DNA of 64,000 nucleotides from Actinomycetota bacterium (GTDB taxonomy: Bacteria; Actinomycetota; Actinomycetes; S36-B12; CAIYMF01): NCBI GenBank assembly GCA_026393115.1, contig JAPLAU010000027.1:81592-145591 (forward strand). Reading direction: 5' to 3'. The position numbers and the translations under genes are program-made. The notes under the pieces are model-generated. The model worked only from the letters and a program-made list of their open reading frames with translations. It was not told where the DNA came from and ran no database searches. Shown here piece by piece: positions 9,195 to 22,475 of the stretch. Every line of letters begins with the position of its first letter. The stretch's first letter is position 1.

Positions 9195-9207
9195 GGTCAT
9201 TGTGACC
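9195..9207 (+). promoter_or_regulatory. Inverted repeat upstream of gltB, possible operator
   Basis: GGTCA-TTG-TGACC is a perfect 5-bp inverted repeat centred 33 bp before the gltB ATG. The regulator is unknown, and it does not match a GlnR box I recognise. Confidence 0.3.
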
Positions 9208-9233
9208 GCGTGTGGACGACCTCGGAGTACTTC

Positions 9234-13771
<4,538 letters not shown>

Positions 13772-13772
<1 letters not shown>

Positions 13773-15226
13773 TGGCAGATCCGAAGGGTTTCCTCACGAC
13801 AGCGCGCGAAACGCCGACGCGTCGTCCGGTTGATGTGCGCTTGATGGATTGGCGCGAGGTGTACGAACCATTTCCGGCCGAGCACCTGCAAAAGCAAGCG
13901 GGCCGCTGCATGGATTGCGGTATTCCGTTCTGCCACAACGGTTGCCCGCTCGGAAACCTCATTCCCGAGTGGAACGATCTGGTGTGGCGCGAAGATTGGC
14001 GTGCCGCCAGCGAGCGACTACACGCGACGAATAACTTCCCTGAATTCACCGGCCGGCTCTGCCCAGCCCCCTGTGAAACGGCGTGTGTGCTCGGAATCAA
14101 CGCCGATCCGGTCACCATCAAGCAGGTTGAGGTGTCGATTATCGATCGCGCGTGGGATTCGGACTGGGTGCTGCCGCAGCCGCCCTCGCGTCTGTCTGGC
14201 CGCACCGTGGCCGTCGTCGGTTCCGGCCCGGCAGGACTTGCCGCGGCCCAGCAACTCGCGCGCGCGGGCCACACTGTGGCGGTCTTTGAACGAGCCGATC
14301 GCATCGGAGGGCTCCTGCGCTATGGAATCCCCGAGTTCAAGATGGAGAAGAAGCATCTCGATCGGCGACTGGCGCAGATGGAAGCAGAGGGAGTCAAATT
14401 CCGCCCCGGAGTGGATATCGGAACCGATATCACCGCCGATGACTTGCGCCGTCGCTATGACGCCATCGTCCTGGCAGTGGGTTCGACGATCGGTCGCGAA
14501 CTTGATGTTCCCGGCCGTGAACTCGCGGGCATTCATCAAGCCATGGAATTCCTGCCTCTGGCCAACCGCGTTCAAGAAGGCGACCGCGGAGTGCCGGTGA
14601 TCGACGCCGGTGGGCGGCACGTCGTCATCATCGGTGGGGGAGACACCGGTGCTGACTGCCTCGGTACCTCGCATCGCCACGGTGCTGCGTCGGTAACCCA
14701 GTTGGAAATCCTTGTGCAGCCACCGGAGGCGCGTCCTGCCGGACAGCCATGGCCGACATACCCGATGGTTTATCGCGTATCGAGCGCACACGAAGAAGGC
14801 GGTGAGCGTGTGTTCTCGGTGTCGACCAAGAGATTCGTCGATGATGGACAGGGACGAGTGCGAGCACTTGTTCTCAGCGAGGTTGAGTGGGTCAACGGCT
14901 CGCTGGTCGAGGTCGAAGGTTCCGAGCGCGAGATTCCGGCCGACCTCGTGCTACTCGCGATGGGTTTCACCGGACCGGAGGCCGAGTCGTTGGCCGACCA
15001 GTTGAAACTCGACATGGACACGCGAGGCACGATTGTGCGTGATGACCAGTACGCCACGACTGTCGACGGTGTTTTCGTCGCTGGCGACGCCGGGCGTGGG
15101 CAATCGTTGATCGTGTGGGCAATCGCCGAGGGACGCTCCGCCGCCGCCGCGGTCGACCGTTACCTGACCGGCGAAACGAATCTGCACGCACCGATTCTCG
15201 CTTCGGCCCGGCAGTTATTGGCGTGA
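13772..15226 (+). CDS. gltD: Glutamate synthase, small (NADPH) subunit
   Basis: 484 residues. The N-terminal cysteine-rich domain binds two 4Fe-4S clusters (CMDCGIPFCHNGCP and CPAPCETAC). It is followed by FAD (VVGSGPAGLAAA) and NADPH (IIGGGDTGADC) Rossmann motifs, and a C-terminal FVAGDAGRGQSLIVWAIAEG flavin block. The subunit takes electrons from NADPH and passes them to GltB. The one-base overlap with gltB fits equimolar production. Full family length with all cluster cysteines present. Confidence 0.97.
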
Positions 15227-15264
15227 CCGGATTCCCGCTCTCCTTCACCTCCTCCACCAACCGA

Positions 15265-15270
15265 TAGGGT
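15265..15270 (+). promoter_or_regulatory. Leaderless-type -10 element of pyk
   Basis: TAGGGT with exactly 6 nt before GTG 15277. There is no Shine-Dalgarno sequence. Confidence 0.55.
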
Positions 15271-15276
15271 CTTAGA

Positions 15277-16770
15277 GTGCGTCGCGCCAAGATTGTTTGT
15301 ACGTTAGGTCCGGCAACATCGAGCTATGAGTCGATTCGCGCGCTCATTGATGCTGGAATGGATGTCGCTCGGCTGAATTTGTCGCACGGCGACCACACTG
15401 ATCACCAAGTCACTTACGACACTGTGCGTCGAGCCGCCGATGATGCCGGACATGGCGTCGGAATCCTCGCGGACCTCCAGGGTCCCAAGATTCGACTGGG
15501 CCGATTCTCGGGTGGTGCTGTTGTACTGACCAACGGTCAGACCTTCACCATCACCACCGAAGAACGTGACGGCGATGTGACCGGTTGCTCCACCACCTTC
15601 CTTGGTTTGCCCGGTGACTGCCACGCCGGTGACCGCATCTTGATCGACGACGGGCGCGTTGCGTTGGAGGTCGTCGAGGTCGATGGTCCGCGGGTGGTGA
15701 CCTGCGTCATCGAGGGTGGGCCGGTCTCAAGCCACAAGGGTCTGAACTTGCCTGGTGTGGCGGTCAGTGTTCCCGCTCTGTCTGAGAAGGACATCGACGA
15801 CCTGCGCTGGGCACTGCGCACCGGGTGCGACATGATCGCCTTGTCATTCGTACGTTCGGCCGCCGATGTCGTTGATGTGCATCACATTATGGACGAGGAA
15901 GGCCTGCGACTTCCGGTGCTCGCCAAGGTCGAGAAGCCTCAGGCTGTCGACAATCTCGATGAAATCGTGGCGGCCTTCGATGGCGTGATGGTGGCGCGCG
16001 GCGACCTCGGAGTCGAACTCCCACTCGAGAGAGTGCCTCTCGTTCAAAAGCGTGCAATTACCCTGTGTCGGCTGGCGGCCAAGCCGGTCATTGTGGCCAC
16101 GCAGATGCTCGACTCGATGATCAGCGCATCGCGCCCGACGCGTGCCGAGGTCAGCGATGTCGCAAATGCCGTACTCGATGGCACCGATGCACTCATGTTG
16201 TCGGGCGAAACCAGTGTGGGTGTGCATCCGGCCTTGGTGGTGTCGACGATGAGTCGCATCATTTCTCACGTCGAGCAAGAGGCGTTGCACAAGTTGCCGG
16301 CCTTACAGGACACATCCGGCGGTGGCGGCGACCGGATTGATGACATGTTGGCAGCACTGTCGAACTCGCCGGTGCGCGGTTCCACCGCCAAGGCTCTGAC
16401 CCGGGCCGCCGTTGATGTCGCTGATGCGGTGGGCGCGTCTAATCTCATCGCGTTCACCGAAACGGGATTGTCAGCTCGGATGATTTCGCGTTGGCGATCA
16501 CGTACCTCGCTGCTGGCTTTCACCCCGAACGCACGAGTTCGCAGTCAGTTGGCGTTGGTCTGGGGAGTTGAAACGTTCCTGGTTCCCAACGTGATGCATA
16601 CCGACGACATGGTTGTTCAAGTTGATAAGGCGTTGCTTGATATCGGGCGTGCCACCGCGGGTGAACGCGTCGTCATTGTTGCGGGAGTACCACCGGGTGT
16701 TCCTGGGACGACGAACGGCATGCGGGTGCACCTCATGGGCTCGAGTTCGTCGGGTGGCGGCGGAGTCTGA
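15277..16770 (+). CDS. pyk: Pyruvate kinase
   Basis: 497 residues. It converts phosphoenolpyruvate and ADP to pyruvate and ATP in glycolysis. Diagnostic segments are RRAKIVCTLGPAT at the N-terminus, RLNLSHG, ILADLQGPKIRLG, the metal/substrate loop LAKVEKPQAV, MVARGDLGVELP, and ATQMLDSM followed by PTRAEVSDVANAV. The C-terminal regulatory domain is present, with a glycine/serine-rich end. The start is GTG with no RBS; the TAGGGT hexamer points to a leaderless mRNA. Two small hairpins follow the stop (16771-16783 and 16793-16808). Confidence 0.98.
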   Translation: MRRAKIVCTLGPATSSYESIRALIDAGMDVARLNLSHGDHTDHQVTYDTVRRAADDAGHGVGILADLQGPKIRLGRFSGGAVVLTNGQTFTITTEERDGDVTGCSTTFLGLPGDCHAGDRILIDDGRVALEVVEVDGPRVVTCVIEGGPVSSHKGLNLPGVAVSVPALSEKDIDDLRWALRTGCDMIALSFVRSAADVVDVHHIMDEEGLRLPVLAKVEKPQAVDNLDEIVAAFDGVMVARGDLGVELPLERVPLVQKRAITLCRLAAKPVIVATQMLDSMISASRPTRAEVSDVANAVLDGTDALMLSGETSVGVHPALVVSTMSRIISHVEQEALHKLPALQDTSGGGGDRIDDMLAALSNSPVRGSTAKALTRAAVDVADAVGASNLIAFTETGLSARMISRWRSRTSLLAFTPNARVRSQLALVWGVETFLVPNVMHTDDMVVQVDKALLDIGRATAGERVVIVAGVPPGVPGTTNGMRVHLMGSSSSGGGGV

Positions 16771-16836
16771 CCGCGAGCCGCGGCAACTATCCACACGTCA
16801 CTGCGTGTAGTCAACAATTTCAGGAACGATCGCGCT

Positions 16837-17859
16837 ATGACAGCGCTTCTGAGTGACTCTGACGCACCTATCCACGAGGTGCGGGCGGTTTCTCCTCGCG
16901 TCGAATGGCGCGAGCGGCTTGCCGACATCGCATCAGCCCAAGACGAACTTGTGAGTTCAGCGCAGATGCGCGCAATCGGTATTCCAAGTTCAACGGCGAG
17001 TGGTCGACTACGGGCCGGTCGCTCCTGGACACGGGTATTGCCGGGAGTGCATTTGGTGACCGGTGGTCGACCCGATCGGCGGCAGCGTGAACGTGCCGCG
17101 CTCCTGTATTCCGCACCTCATGGAATTCTCGCCGGACCTACGGTCCTGCGTCATCTAGGTGTGCGGGCCGGGCGGTTGCAAGAGGTGAGCGACGATCATC
17201 GGCTTCCCGAATCAGTGCATCTGCTCATGCCGCACGAACATCACCTCTTGGCGGCCGGTTACCTCGACGTCTCTCGCACGCGCAGGTGGCCCACCGAGCA
17301 GATCGTCGATGGATTGCGTATGACGTCGACGTGTCGCGCCGTTGCCGACACAGCGCGTCGGGCCGATAGCGCGCGCGAGGTTGCGGTGCTGGTTGATGAA
17401 TGCGTACGCCGTGGATTGACCTCCCTCGATGAACTCTTAGTCGAAGTGAGGGAGGGGCCGCGGCAGGGTTCGGCCACGCTTCGCGCTGTTCTCATGTCAC
17501 GAATCCAAGCGTCACGCCACAGTGTTGGTGATCTGGTCACGACTCTTATTCGTGAAGCGGGAGTCGCTGAGCCGCTGTGGAAGACCCGGTTGGTGGGCCC
17601 GTCGGGCGAGCATGTCGGAATGCCACTCGCGTGGCTCGATTCGGTCGGGGTTGCCATTGAACTCGCCGCCCCAGACGCGGCTTTCGTGGCAACCCTGCAA
17701 CGCTATTCGGCGTCGGGAGTCACGGTTTTCCCGGTGTCGGCGCACATGTTGCAGGCCGACCTACCGGGGCACGTCAAAACCTTCATGAACGCCGTGCACC
17801 ATGCAGCACGACGTCCGCGTCCACGCGTTAGTCCAGTCCCTGCCGTGCTTCAGGATTGA
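16837..17859 (+). CDS. AbiEi-like N-terminal domain protein, orphan
   Basis: 340 residues resembling the large actinobacterial family annotated as type IV AbiEi antitoxin-domain or DUF559-related proteins. A winged-helix part (about 30-80: SSAQMRAIGIPSSTASGRLR, then WTRVLPGVHLVTG) is followed by a middle domain. The C-terminal part looks like a degenerate Vsr/DUF559-type nuclease fold (WLDSVGVAIELAA near 265), in which the usual acidic and lysine residues are not evident. AGGAA lies 8 nt before the ATG. There is no AbiEii toxin partner nearby, so a toxin-antitoxin role is not supported. Its 3' end overlaps bldD, on the opposite strand, by 32 bp. Confidence 0.7.
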   Translation: MTALLSDSDAPIHEVRAVSPRVEWRERLADIASAQDELVSSAQMRAIGIPSSTASGRLRAGRSWTRVLPGVHLVTGGRPDRRQRERAALLYSAPHGILAGPTVLRHLGVRAGRLQEVSDDHRLPESVHLLMPHEHHLLAAGYLDVSRTRRWPTEQIVDGLRMTSTCRAVADTARRADSAREVAVLVDECVRRGLTSLDELLVEVREGPRQGSATLRAVLMSRIQASRHSVGDLVTTLIREAGVAEPLWKTRLVGPSGEHVGMPLAWLDSVGVAIELAAPDAAFVATLQRYSASGVTVFPVSAHMLQADLPGHVKTFMNAVHHAARRPRPRVSPVPAVLQD

Positions 17860-18316
17860 GCACGCCCCAAGCGATGAGTTGCTCGGCCAGTCGGCTGGCC
17901 GGCTCGTCGTAGATCACTCCGAGTGTGCGCAGGTCCTCTTGGCGAATCGACAGGATTCGTCCGTTGTAGTCGCCGCGCTGAGCCTGAATGGCCGCTGCGT
18001 ATCGGGCCAATGGACCGGCCTTCTCCGCCGGTACTGATCCGAGTCGCTCGAGATCGAGAATGAGTCGCGGGGGGGCTTCGGACGCTGAGGCAGGGGCGCT
18101 GTCGGGGAGCAGTTCGGAGACGGGGACGCCGTAGAAGTCAGCCAATTCGGCGAGTTTTTGTACGGTGACCGCGCGGTCACCTCGCTCGTATGAACCAATG
18201 ACGACGGCCTTCCAGCGGCCCTTGGACTTCTCCTCGACGCCATGCAAACTCAGTCCCTGCTGCTGGCGAATTGCGCGCAGTCGAGATCCCAGTGCCTTGG
18301 CGTAATCGCTCGCCAC
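17828..18316 (-). CDS. bldD: BldD-like transcriptional regulator
   Basis: 162 residues. The N-terminal XRE helix-turn-helix (about 10-70: LRAIRQQQGLSLHGVEEKS, SYERGDRAVTVQKLAELADFYGV) is nearly the Streptomyces BldD sequence. The C-terminal domain keeps the c-di-GMP signature RGD-x8-RQxD as RGDYNGRILSIRQED; the third residue of the second motif is E where Streptomyces has D. The start is GTG, with AAGGAGG 4 nt upstream. It is divergent from pyrR, the same adjacency as in Streptomyces. In sporulating relatives BldD-(c-di-GMP) represses development; its regulon here is unknown. Confidence 0.95.
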   Translation of the reverse strand: MASDYAKALGSRLRAIRQQQGLSLHGVEEKSKGRWKAVVIGSYERGDRAVTVQKLAELADFYGVPVSELLPDSAPASASEAPPRLILDLERLGSVPAEKAGPLARYAAAIQAQRGDYNGRILSIRQEDLRTLGVIYDEPASRLAEQLIAWGVLNPEARQGLD

Positions 18317-18352
18317 ATGTCCTCCTTGGACTATCAGTTCCCCCGGCTACAG

Positions 18353-18358
18353 AGCGTA
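18353..18358 (-). promoter_or_regulatory. Candidate -10 of bldD
   Basis: On the minus strand TACGCT lies about 36 bp upstream of the bldD GTG. No convincing -35 is seen. Confidence 0.3.
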
Positions 18359-18420
18359 ATGCATTCCGGCTATGGGAGTGTGCCGCTTTACCCCATCTCC
18401 TCACGAAGGCCTCCTCCCGA

Positions 18421-18452
18421 TTGACGGCGCGCCGTCGGGCATGGGGTAGGGT
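18421..18452 (+). promoter_or_regulatory. Probable pyr operon promoter
   Basis: TAGGGT (18447-18452) is a good -10. TTGACG (18421-18426) is the only -35-like hexamer, but at 20 bp its spacing is too long. Predicted transcription start is about 18459. Confidence 0.5.
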
Positions 18453-18464
18453 CGGCGTTGCTAG

Positions 18465-18509
18465 ACATCCTTTAACGACCCGTCCTGTGAGGCGGGGAAG
18501 GAGGTCACA
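18465..18509 (+). promoter_or_regulatory. PyrR-binding hairpin enclosing the pyrR RBS
   Basis: The leader contains CCGTCC-TGTGA-GGCGGGG (inner stem about 18480-18497) within an outer GACC (18477-18480)/GGTC (18503-18506) pairing. It resembles the PyrR-binding loop (purine-rich UNNGAGGC apex) of gram-positive pyr leaders. The Shine-Dalgarno AAGGAGG (18498-18504) lies in the 3' arm. Stabilisation by PyrR-UMP would therefore block translation of pyrR. I see no terminator alternative, so translational rather than transcriptional control is inferred. Confidence 0.65.
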
Positions 18510-19097
18510 ATGGATGCTGGGACGACCACCCAGGACAGTGCAGGGATGCACCCCGGTGACAAGCCGGTGATGTCTGAATCTGATATTGCCCGCGCGATTA
18601 CGCGGATGGCTCATGAGATTGACGAGCGAACTACAGGTGCCCACGATGTGATTCTGTTGGGCATTCCCACGCGAGGCGTCGAACTTGCCACTCGGCTTGG
18701 TGCCCGGCTTTCGGAAATTCAAGGTCGCGCGGTACCGGTGGGGTCCCTCGACATCACCATGTACCGAGACGACTTGCGACGCCGACCAGCGCGCGCGTTG
18801 TTGCCGACCGAGATTCCGGCAGCGGGTGTTGATGACGCACTCGTCGTTCTTGTTGACGATGTGCTCTATTCGGGGCGCACGGTGCGTGCGGCACTCGATG
18901 CGCTTAACGACGTGGGTCGGCCCCGGGCCGTGCAACTAGCCGTCCTCGTTGACCGAGGTCACCGCGAACTGCCGATCCGTGCTGACTACGTGGGCAAGAA
19001 CCTGCCCACGTCGATGCGTGAGAACGTGCGTGTCGCACTGGCCGAGCGCGACGGTGAAGATGGCGTGTTCCTGTCAGGCCCGAAGGAGCAGTCATGA
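18510..19097 (+). CDS. pyrR: PyrR regulator / uracil phosphoribosyltransferase
   Basis: 195 residues. PyrR binds pyr mRNA leaders in response to UMP/UTP and has uracil phosphoribosyltransferase activity. The PRPP-binding loop [21 protein letters not shown] is intact, as are [12 protein letters not shown] and the [10 protein letters not shown] block. It has an N-terminal extension of about 20 residues; [10 protein letters not shown] could be an alternative start, but the strong AAGGAGG serves the ATG at 18510. First gene of the pyr operon, overlapping pyrB by 4 bp. The leader is its likely own target. Confidence 0.96.
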   Translation: MDAGTTTQDSAGMHPGDKPVMSESDIARAITRMAHEIDERTTGAHDVILLGIPTRGVELATRLGARLSEIQGRAVPVGSLDITMYRDDLRRRPARALLPTEIPAAGVDDALVVLVDDVLYSGRTVRAALDALNDVGRPRAVQLAVLVDRGHRELPIRADYVGKNLPTSMRENVRVALAERDGEDGVFLSGPKEQS

Positions 19098-20053
19098 AAG
19101 CGCATTTGTTGTCGGCTGCCGATCTCACCCGCGACGACGCACTACTCGTGCTTGACACGGCGCAAGAGCTCGCACAGATCGCTGACCGGCCCATCAAGAA
19201 GTTGCCCACATTGCGCGGGCGCACGGTGGTGAACCTCTTCTACGAAGACTCGACTCGCACGCGCATTTCCTTTGAAGCTGCGGCGAAGCGGCTTTCTGCC
19301 GATGTCATCAACTTCTCCGCCAAGGGCTCGAGCGTGTCGAAGGGTGAAAGTCTCAAAGACACTGCGCTCACTCTGGAAGCCATGGGTGCCGATGCGGTGG
19401 TGATTCGGCACTCTGCGAGTGGCGCTCCGCATCGGCTTGCCACCTCGGGTTGGATTCGCGGGTCGGTGGTCAACGCGGGAGATGGAACCCATGAGCACCC
19501 CACGCAGGCACTTCTGGATGCGTACACCATTCGTGAGCACCTCGCCGGGGGAGCGGGTGACCTTGCCGGGCGGCGCGTCACGATCGTCGGTGACGTCTTG
19601 CACAGTCGCGTAGCGCGCAGCAATGTGCATCTCCTGCACACGCTCGGAGCGCAGGTCACCCTTGTTGCTCCGCCGACGCTACTTCCGGTTGGCGTCGAGC
19701 AGTGGCCGTGCGATGTGAGTTACAGCATCGACGCACCGCTTCCCCAGACTGATGCGGTGATGATGCTTCGAGTCCAGGCCGAGCGAATGGATTCAGCGTT
19801 CTTCCCGAGCGCTCGCGAGTACAGCCGCCGCTACGGACTCGATGCGCGGCGCATGGCGGCGCTACCCGAACATGCAATCGTGATGCATCCAGGACCCATG
19901 AATCGCGGAATGGAAATCGGCTCGGATGTCGCCGATTCCGAGCGCTCGGTGATTGTCGAGCAGGTCACGAACGGTGTCAGTGTGCGAATGGCGGTGTTGT
20001 ACCTGTTGCTGGGGGGAGCGCCACTAGTCGCCGATGAAGAGGAGTCCGCATGA
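19094..20053 (+). CDS. pyrB: Aspartate carbamoyltransferase catalytic subunit
   Basis: 319 residues. It condenses carbamoyl phosphate with aspartate to carbamoyl aspartate. The carbamoyl-phosphate loop [11 protein letters not shown], the Lys-bearing SKGESLKDT segment, [14 protein letters not shown] and the C-terminal HPGPMNRG are all present. No pyrI regulatory subunit gene is nearby, consistent with the actinobacterial type associated with dihydroorotase. ATGA overlaps on both sides place it within the pyr operon. Confidence 0.98.
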   Translation: MKAHLLSAADLTRDDALLVLDTAQELAQIADRPIKKLPTLRGRTVVNLFYEDSTRTRISFEAAAKRLSADVINFSAKGSSVSKGESLKDTALTLEAMGADAVVIRHSASGAPHRLATSGWIRGSVVNAGDGTHEHPTQALLDAYTIREHLAGGAGDLAGRRVTIVGDVLHSRVARSNVHLLHTLGAQVTLVAPPTLLPVGVEQWPCDVSYSIDAPLPQTDAVMMLRVQAERMDSAFFPSAREYSRRYGLDARRMAALPEHAIVMHPGPMNRGMEIGSDVADSERSVIVEQVTNGVSVRMAVLYLLLGGAPLVADEEESA

Positions 20054-21333
20054 GTACCACCGTCATTCGCGATGTGAGCATCAATGGCGAACGTCGTGAC
20101 GTGGTGATCGCGGGCGAGTCGATCGCTGAGGTTGTCGCCTCGGGTAGCGCCGACACAGCAGGTGCGACGGTGATCGAAGCGCGGTCACTCATCGTGTTGC
20201 CAGGGCTCGTCGACCTGCACACGCACTTACGTGAGCCTGGCCGCGAAGACGCCGAGACAGTCGAGACAGGTACCCGCGCTGCTGCCGCCGGAGGATTCAC
20301 CGCCGTGCACGCGATGGCCAATACCGATCCAGTAGCAGATACGGCGGGTGTCGTCGAGCAAGTGTGGCGACTTGGGGCGCAGGCAGGCTACTGCGATGTC
20401 CACCCCGTTGGTGCTGTCACAGTCGGTCTGGCCGGGCAACGTCTCGCCGAACTCGGTGCGATGGCCGACTCCGCTGCCCGCGTGCGCGTGTTCAGTGATG
20501 ACGGCAAGTGCGTGTCTGACGCACTGCTGATGCGGCGCGCGCTCGAGTACGTCAAGGCATTCGATGGAGTGATCGCGCAGCATTCCCAAGAACCCCGGCT
20601 GACCGAAGACGCGCAGATGAATGAAGGCGTGATGTCGGGAGTGCTCGGCCTCAAGGGTTGGCCGGCGGTGGCGGAAGAAGCGATCATCGCGCGCGACGTG
20701 CTCTTGACCGAGCATGTCGATTCGCGACTGCACGTGTGCCATGTATCCACCGCTGGCTCGGTTGACTTGATTCGATGGGCGAAGTCACGGGGCATTCGCG
20801 TCACCGCTGAGGTCACACCGCATCACTTGATGCTCACCGATGACCTCGTAGCGACCTACGACCCCGTCTACAAGGTCAACCCGCCGTTGCGTACTGCCGC
20901 CGATGTTCAGGCGCTGCGCGCGGGACTTGCCGACGGAACGATTGATGTCGTAGCCACCGACCACGCGCCACACCCGTCGGAGGACAAGGACTGCGAGTGG
21001 CAGGCCGCGGCAATGGGCATGCTCGGACTCGAGACCGCACTCGCTGTGGTCGCCGAAACCATGGTCGTCACCGGATTGCTCGACTGGGCAGGAGTTGCTG
21101 ATCGCATGTCGATCGCGCCGGCCCGCATCGGCCGGCTCGAGGGCCAGGGTCGTCCCATTGCACCCGGCGAGCCTGCGAACCTCGTGCTTATTGACCCCGC
21201 TGCGCGCACGGTGGTGACTGCGTCGGCGCTCGCGTCGCGTTCGCGCAACACTCCGTACGCAGGACTCGACTTACCAACGCGCATTGTTGCCACCTTCCTT
21301 CGCGGACGCCGCACCTACGGAAGTGACGCATGA
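20050..21333 (+). CDS. pyrC: Dihydroorotase
   Basis: 427 residues, type I dihydroorotase of the amidohydrolase superfamily, which cyclises carbamoyl aspartate. The metal site begins with [10 protein letters not shown]. Further ligands appear in [17 protein letters not shown] and [15 protein letters not shown] is also conserved. It is catalytically complete, unlike the inactive PyrC-like pseudoenzymes of some bacteria. It is coupled to pyrB and carA through ATGA overlaps. Confidence 0.98.
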   Translation: MSTTVIRDVSINGERRDVVIAGESIAEVVASGSADTAGATVIEARSLIVLPGLVDLHTHLREPGREDAETVETGTRAAAAGGFTAVHAMANTDPVADTAGVVEQVWRLGAQAGYCDVHPVGAVTVGLAGQRLAELGAMADSAARVRVFSDDGKCVSDALLMRRALEYVKAFDGVIAQHSQEPRLTEDAQMNEGVMSGVLGLKGWPAVAEEAIIARDVLLTEHVDSRLHVCHVSTAGSVDLIRWAKSRGIRVTAEVTPHHLMLTDDLVATYDPVYKVNPPLRTAADVQALRAGLADGTIDVVATDHAPHPSEDKDCEWQAAAMGMLGLETALAVVAETMVVTGLLDWAGVADRMSIAPARIGRLEGQGRPIAPGEPANLVLIDPAARTVVTASALASRSRNTPYAGLDLPTRIVATFLRGRRTYGSDA

Positions 21334-22475
21334 ACGCGAACACCGAGCAGCGTGTTCCTGCACTGCTGGTGCTTGAAGATGGACGCGTTTTTCGCGGTCG
21401 ATCCTTTGGTGCAGTGGGTGAATCATTTGGCGAAGCGGTCTTCTCAACGGGCATGACGGGCTATCAGGAAACTCTCACCGACCCGTCCTACCAGCGTCAG
21501 GTCGTTGTGATGACGGCCCCTCACATCGGTAATGCCGGGGTCAACGACGACGACCCTGAGTCGCGGCGAATCTGGGTGGCTGGCTATGTCGTGCGAGACC
21601 CCAGTCGCATCGCCAGCAATTGGCGGTCGAAGCGCACCCTCGATGATGATCTGCGACGCGATGGCATCGTTGGCGTATGTGAAGTTGACACGCGCGCTCT
21701 GACCAGGCACCTGCGCGATCGGGGTGCCATGCGCGTGGGCCTGTTTAGCGGCGATGCTTCGGGTCAACCCGTCGAAGAACTGGTTGAGCGAGTGCGTCAG
21801 TCGCCGGGAATGGCGGGGGCTGACCTGACCGCGGAAGTGACGGTGGGGGAGGCGTACACCGTTGCCGCTGATGGGCCGACACGTTTTCGGGTGGCCGCAG
21901 TTGACCTAGGAATCAAAGCGATGACGCCGCGCCGGCTTGCCGAGCGCGGAGTTGAAGTCGTTGTCGTTCCCGCTTCCACACCGGCCGCCGAGTTGTTGGG
22001 CTATGACGGCGTCTTTCTGTCGAACGGACCAGGTGACCCGGCAACTGCCGATGCCGCGGTCCAGCTAGTGCGCGAGGTATTGGCCAGCGGCGTTCCCATG
22101 TTCGGAATCTGCTTCGGACACCAGATTCTCGGACGCGCTCTGGGCTTTGGCACCTACAAGCTGCCGTTTGGTCATCGCGGCATTAACCAGCCGGTACTCG
22201 ATCGCGCGAGCGGACGCGTTGAAATCACCGCACACAATCACGGCTTTGCTGTCGACGCGCCCATTGATCGTGTCAGCGACACAGAATTCGGTCGAGTCGA
22301 AGTGAGCCACATTGGACTCAACGATCAGGTGGTTGAGGGCTTGCGTTGTCTTGATGTTCCGGCGTTCTCAGTTCAGTACCACCCCGAGGCCGCCGCAGGT
22401 CCGCATGATTCGGCCTACCTGTTCGACCGATTCGTTGATCTGATGGCCACGACCCGAAAGGACGGTGGCCGCTGA
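21330..22475 (+). CDS. carA: Carbamoyl-phosphate synthase small (glutaminase) subunit
   Basis: 381 residues. The N-terminal CarA domain ([14 protein letters not shown]) is followed by a class I glutamine amidotransferase. The nucleophile Cys lies in [12 protein letters not shown], and the catalytic His and Glu in [10 protein letters not shown]. It supplies ammonia to CarB for both pyrimidine and arginine synthesis; the arg genes lie about 30 kb downstream. It overlaps carB by one base (TGATG). Confidence 0.98.
   Translation: MNANTEQRVPALLVLEDGRVFRGRSFGAVGESFGEAVFSTGMTGYQETLTDPSYQRQVVVMTAPHIGNAGVNDDDPESRRIWVAGYVVRDPSRIASNWRSKRTLDDDLRRDGIVGVCEVDTRALTRHLRDRGAMRVGLFSGDASGQPVEELVERVRQSPGMAGADLTAEVTVGEAYTVAADGPTRFRVAAVDLGIKAMTPRRLAERGVEVVVVPASTPAAELLGYDGVFLSNGPGDPATADAAVQLVREVLASGVPMFGICFGHQILGRALGFGTYKLPFGHRGINQPVLDRASGRVEITAHNHGFAVDAPIDRVSDTEFGRVEVSHIGLNDQVVEGLRCLDVPAFSVQYHPEAAAGPHDSAYLFDRFVDLMATTRKDGGR

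Noticed and set aside
16837..17859. Type IV toxin-antitoxin system
   Set aside because: There is no AbiEii-type toxin gene adjacent; both neighbours are pyk and bldD.
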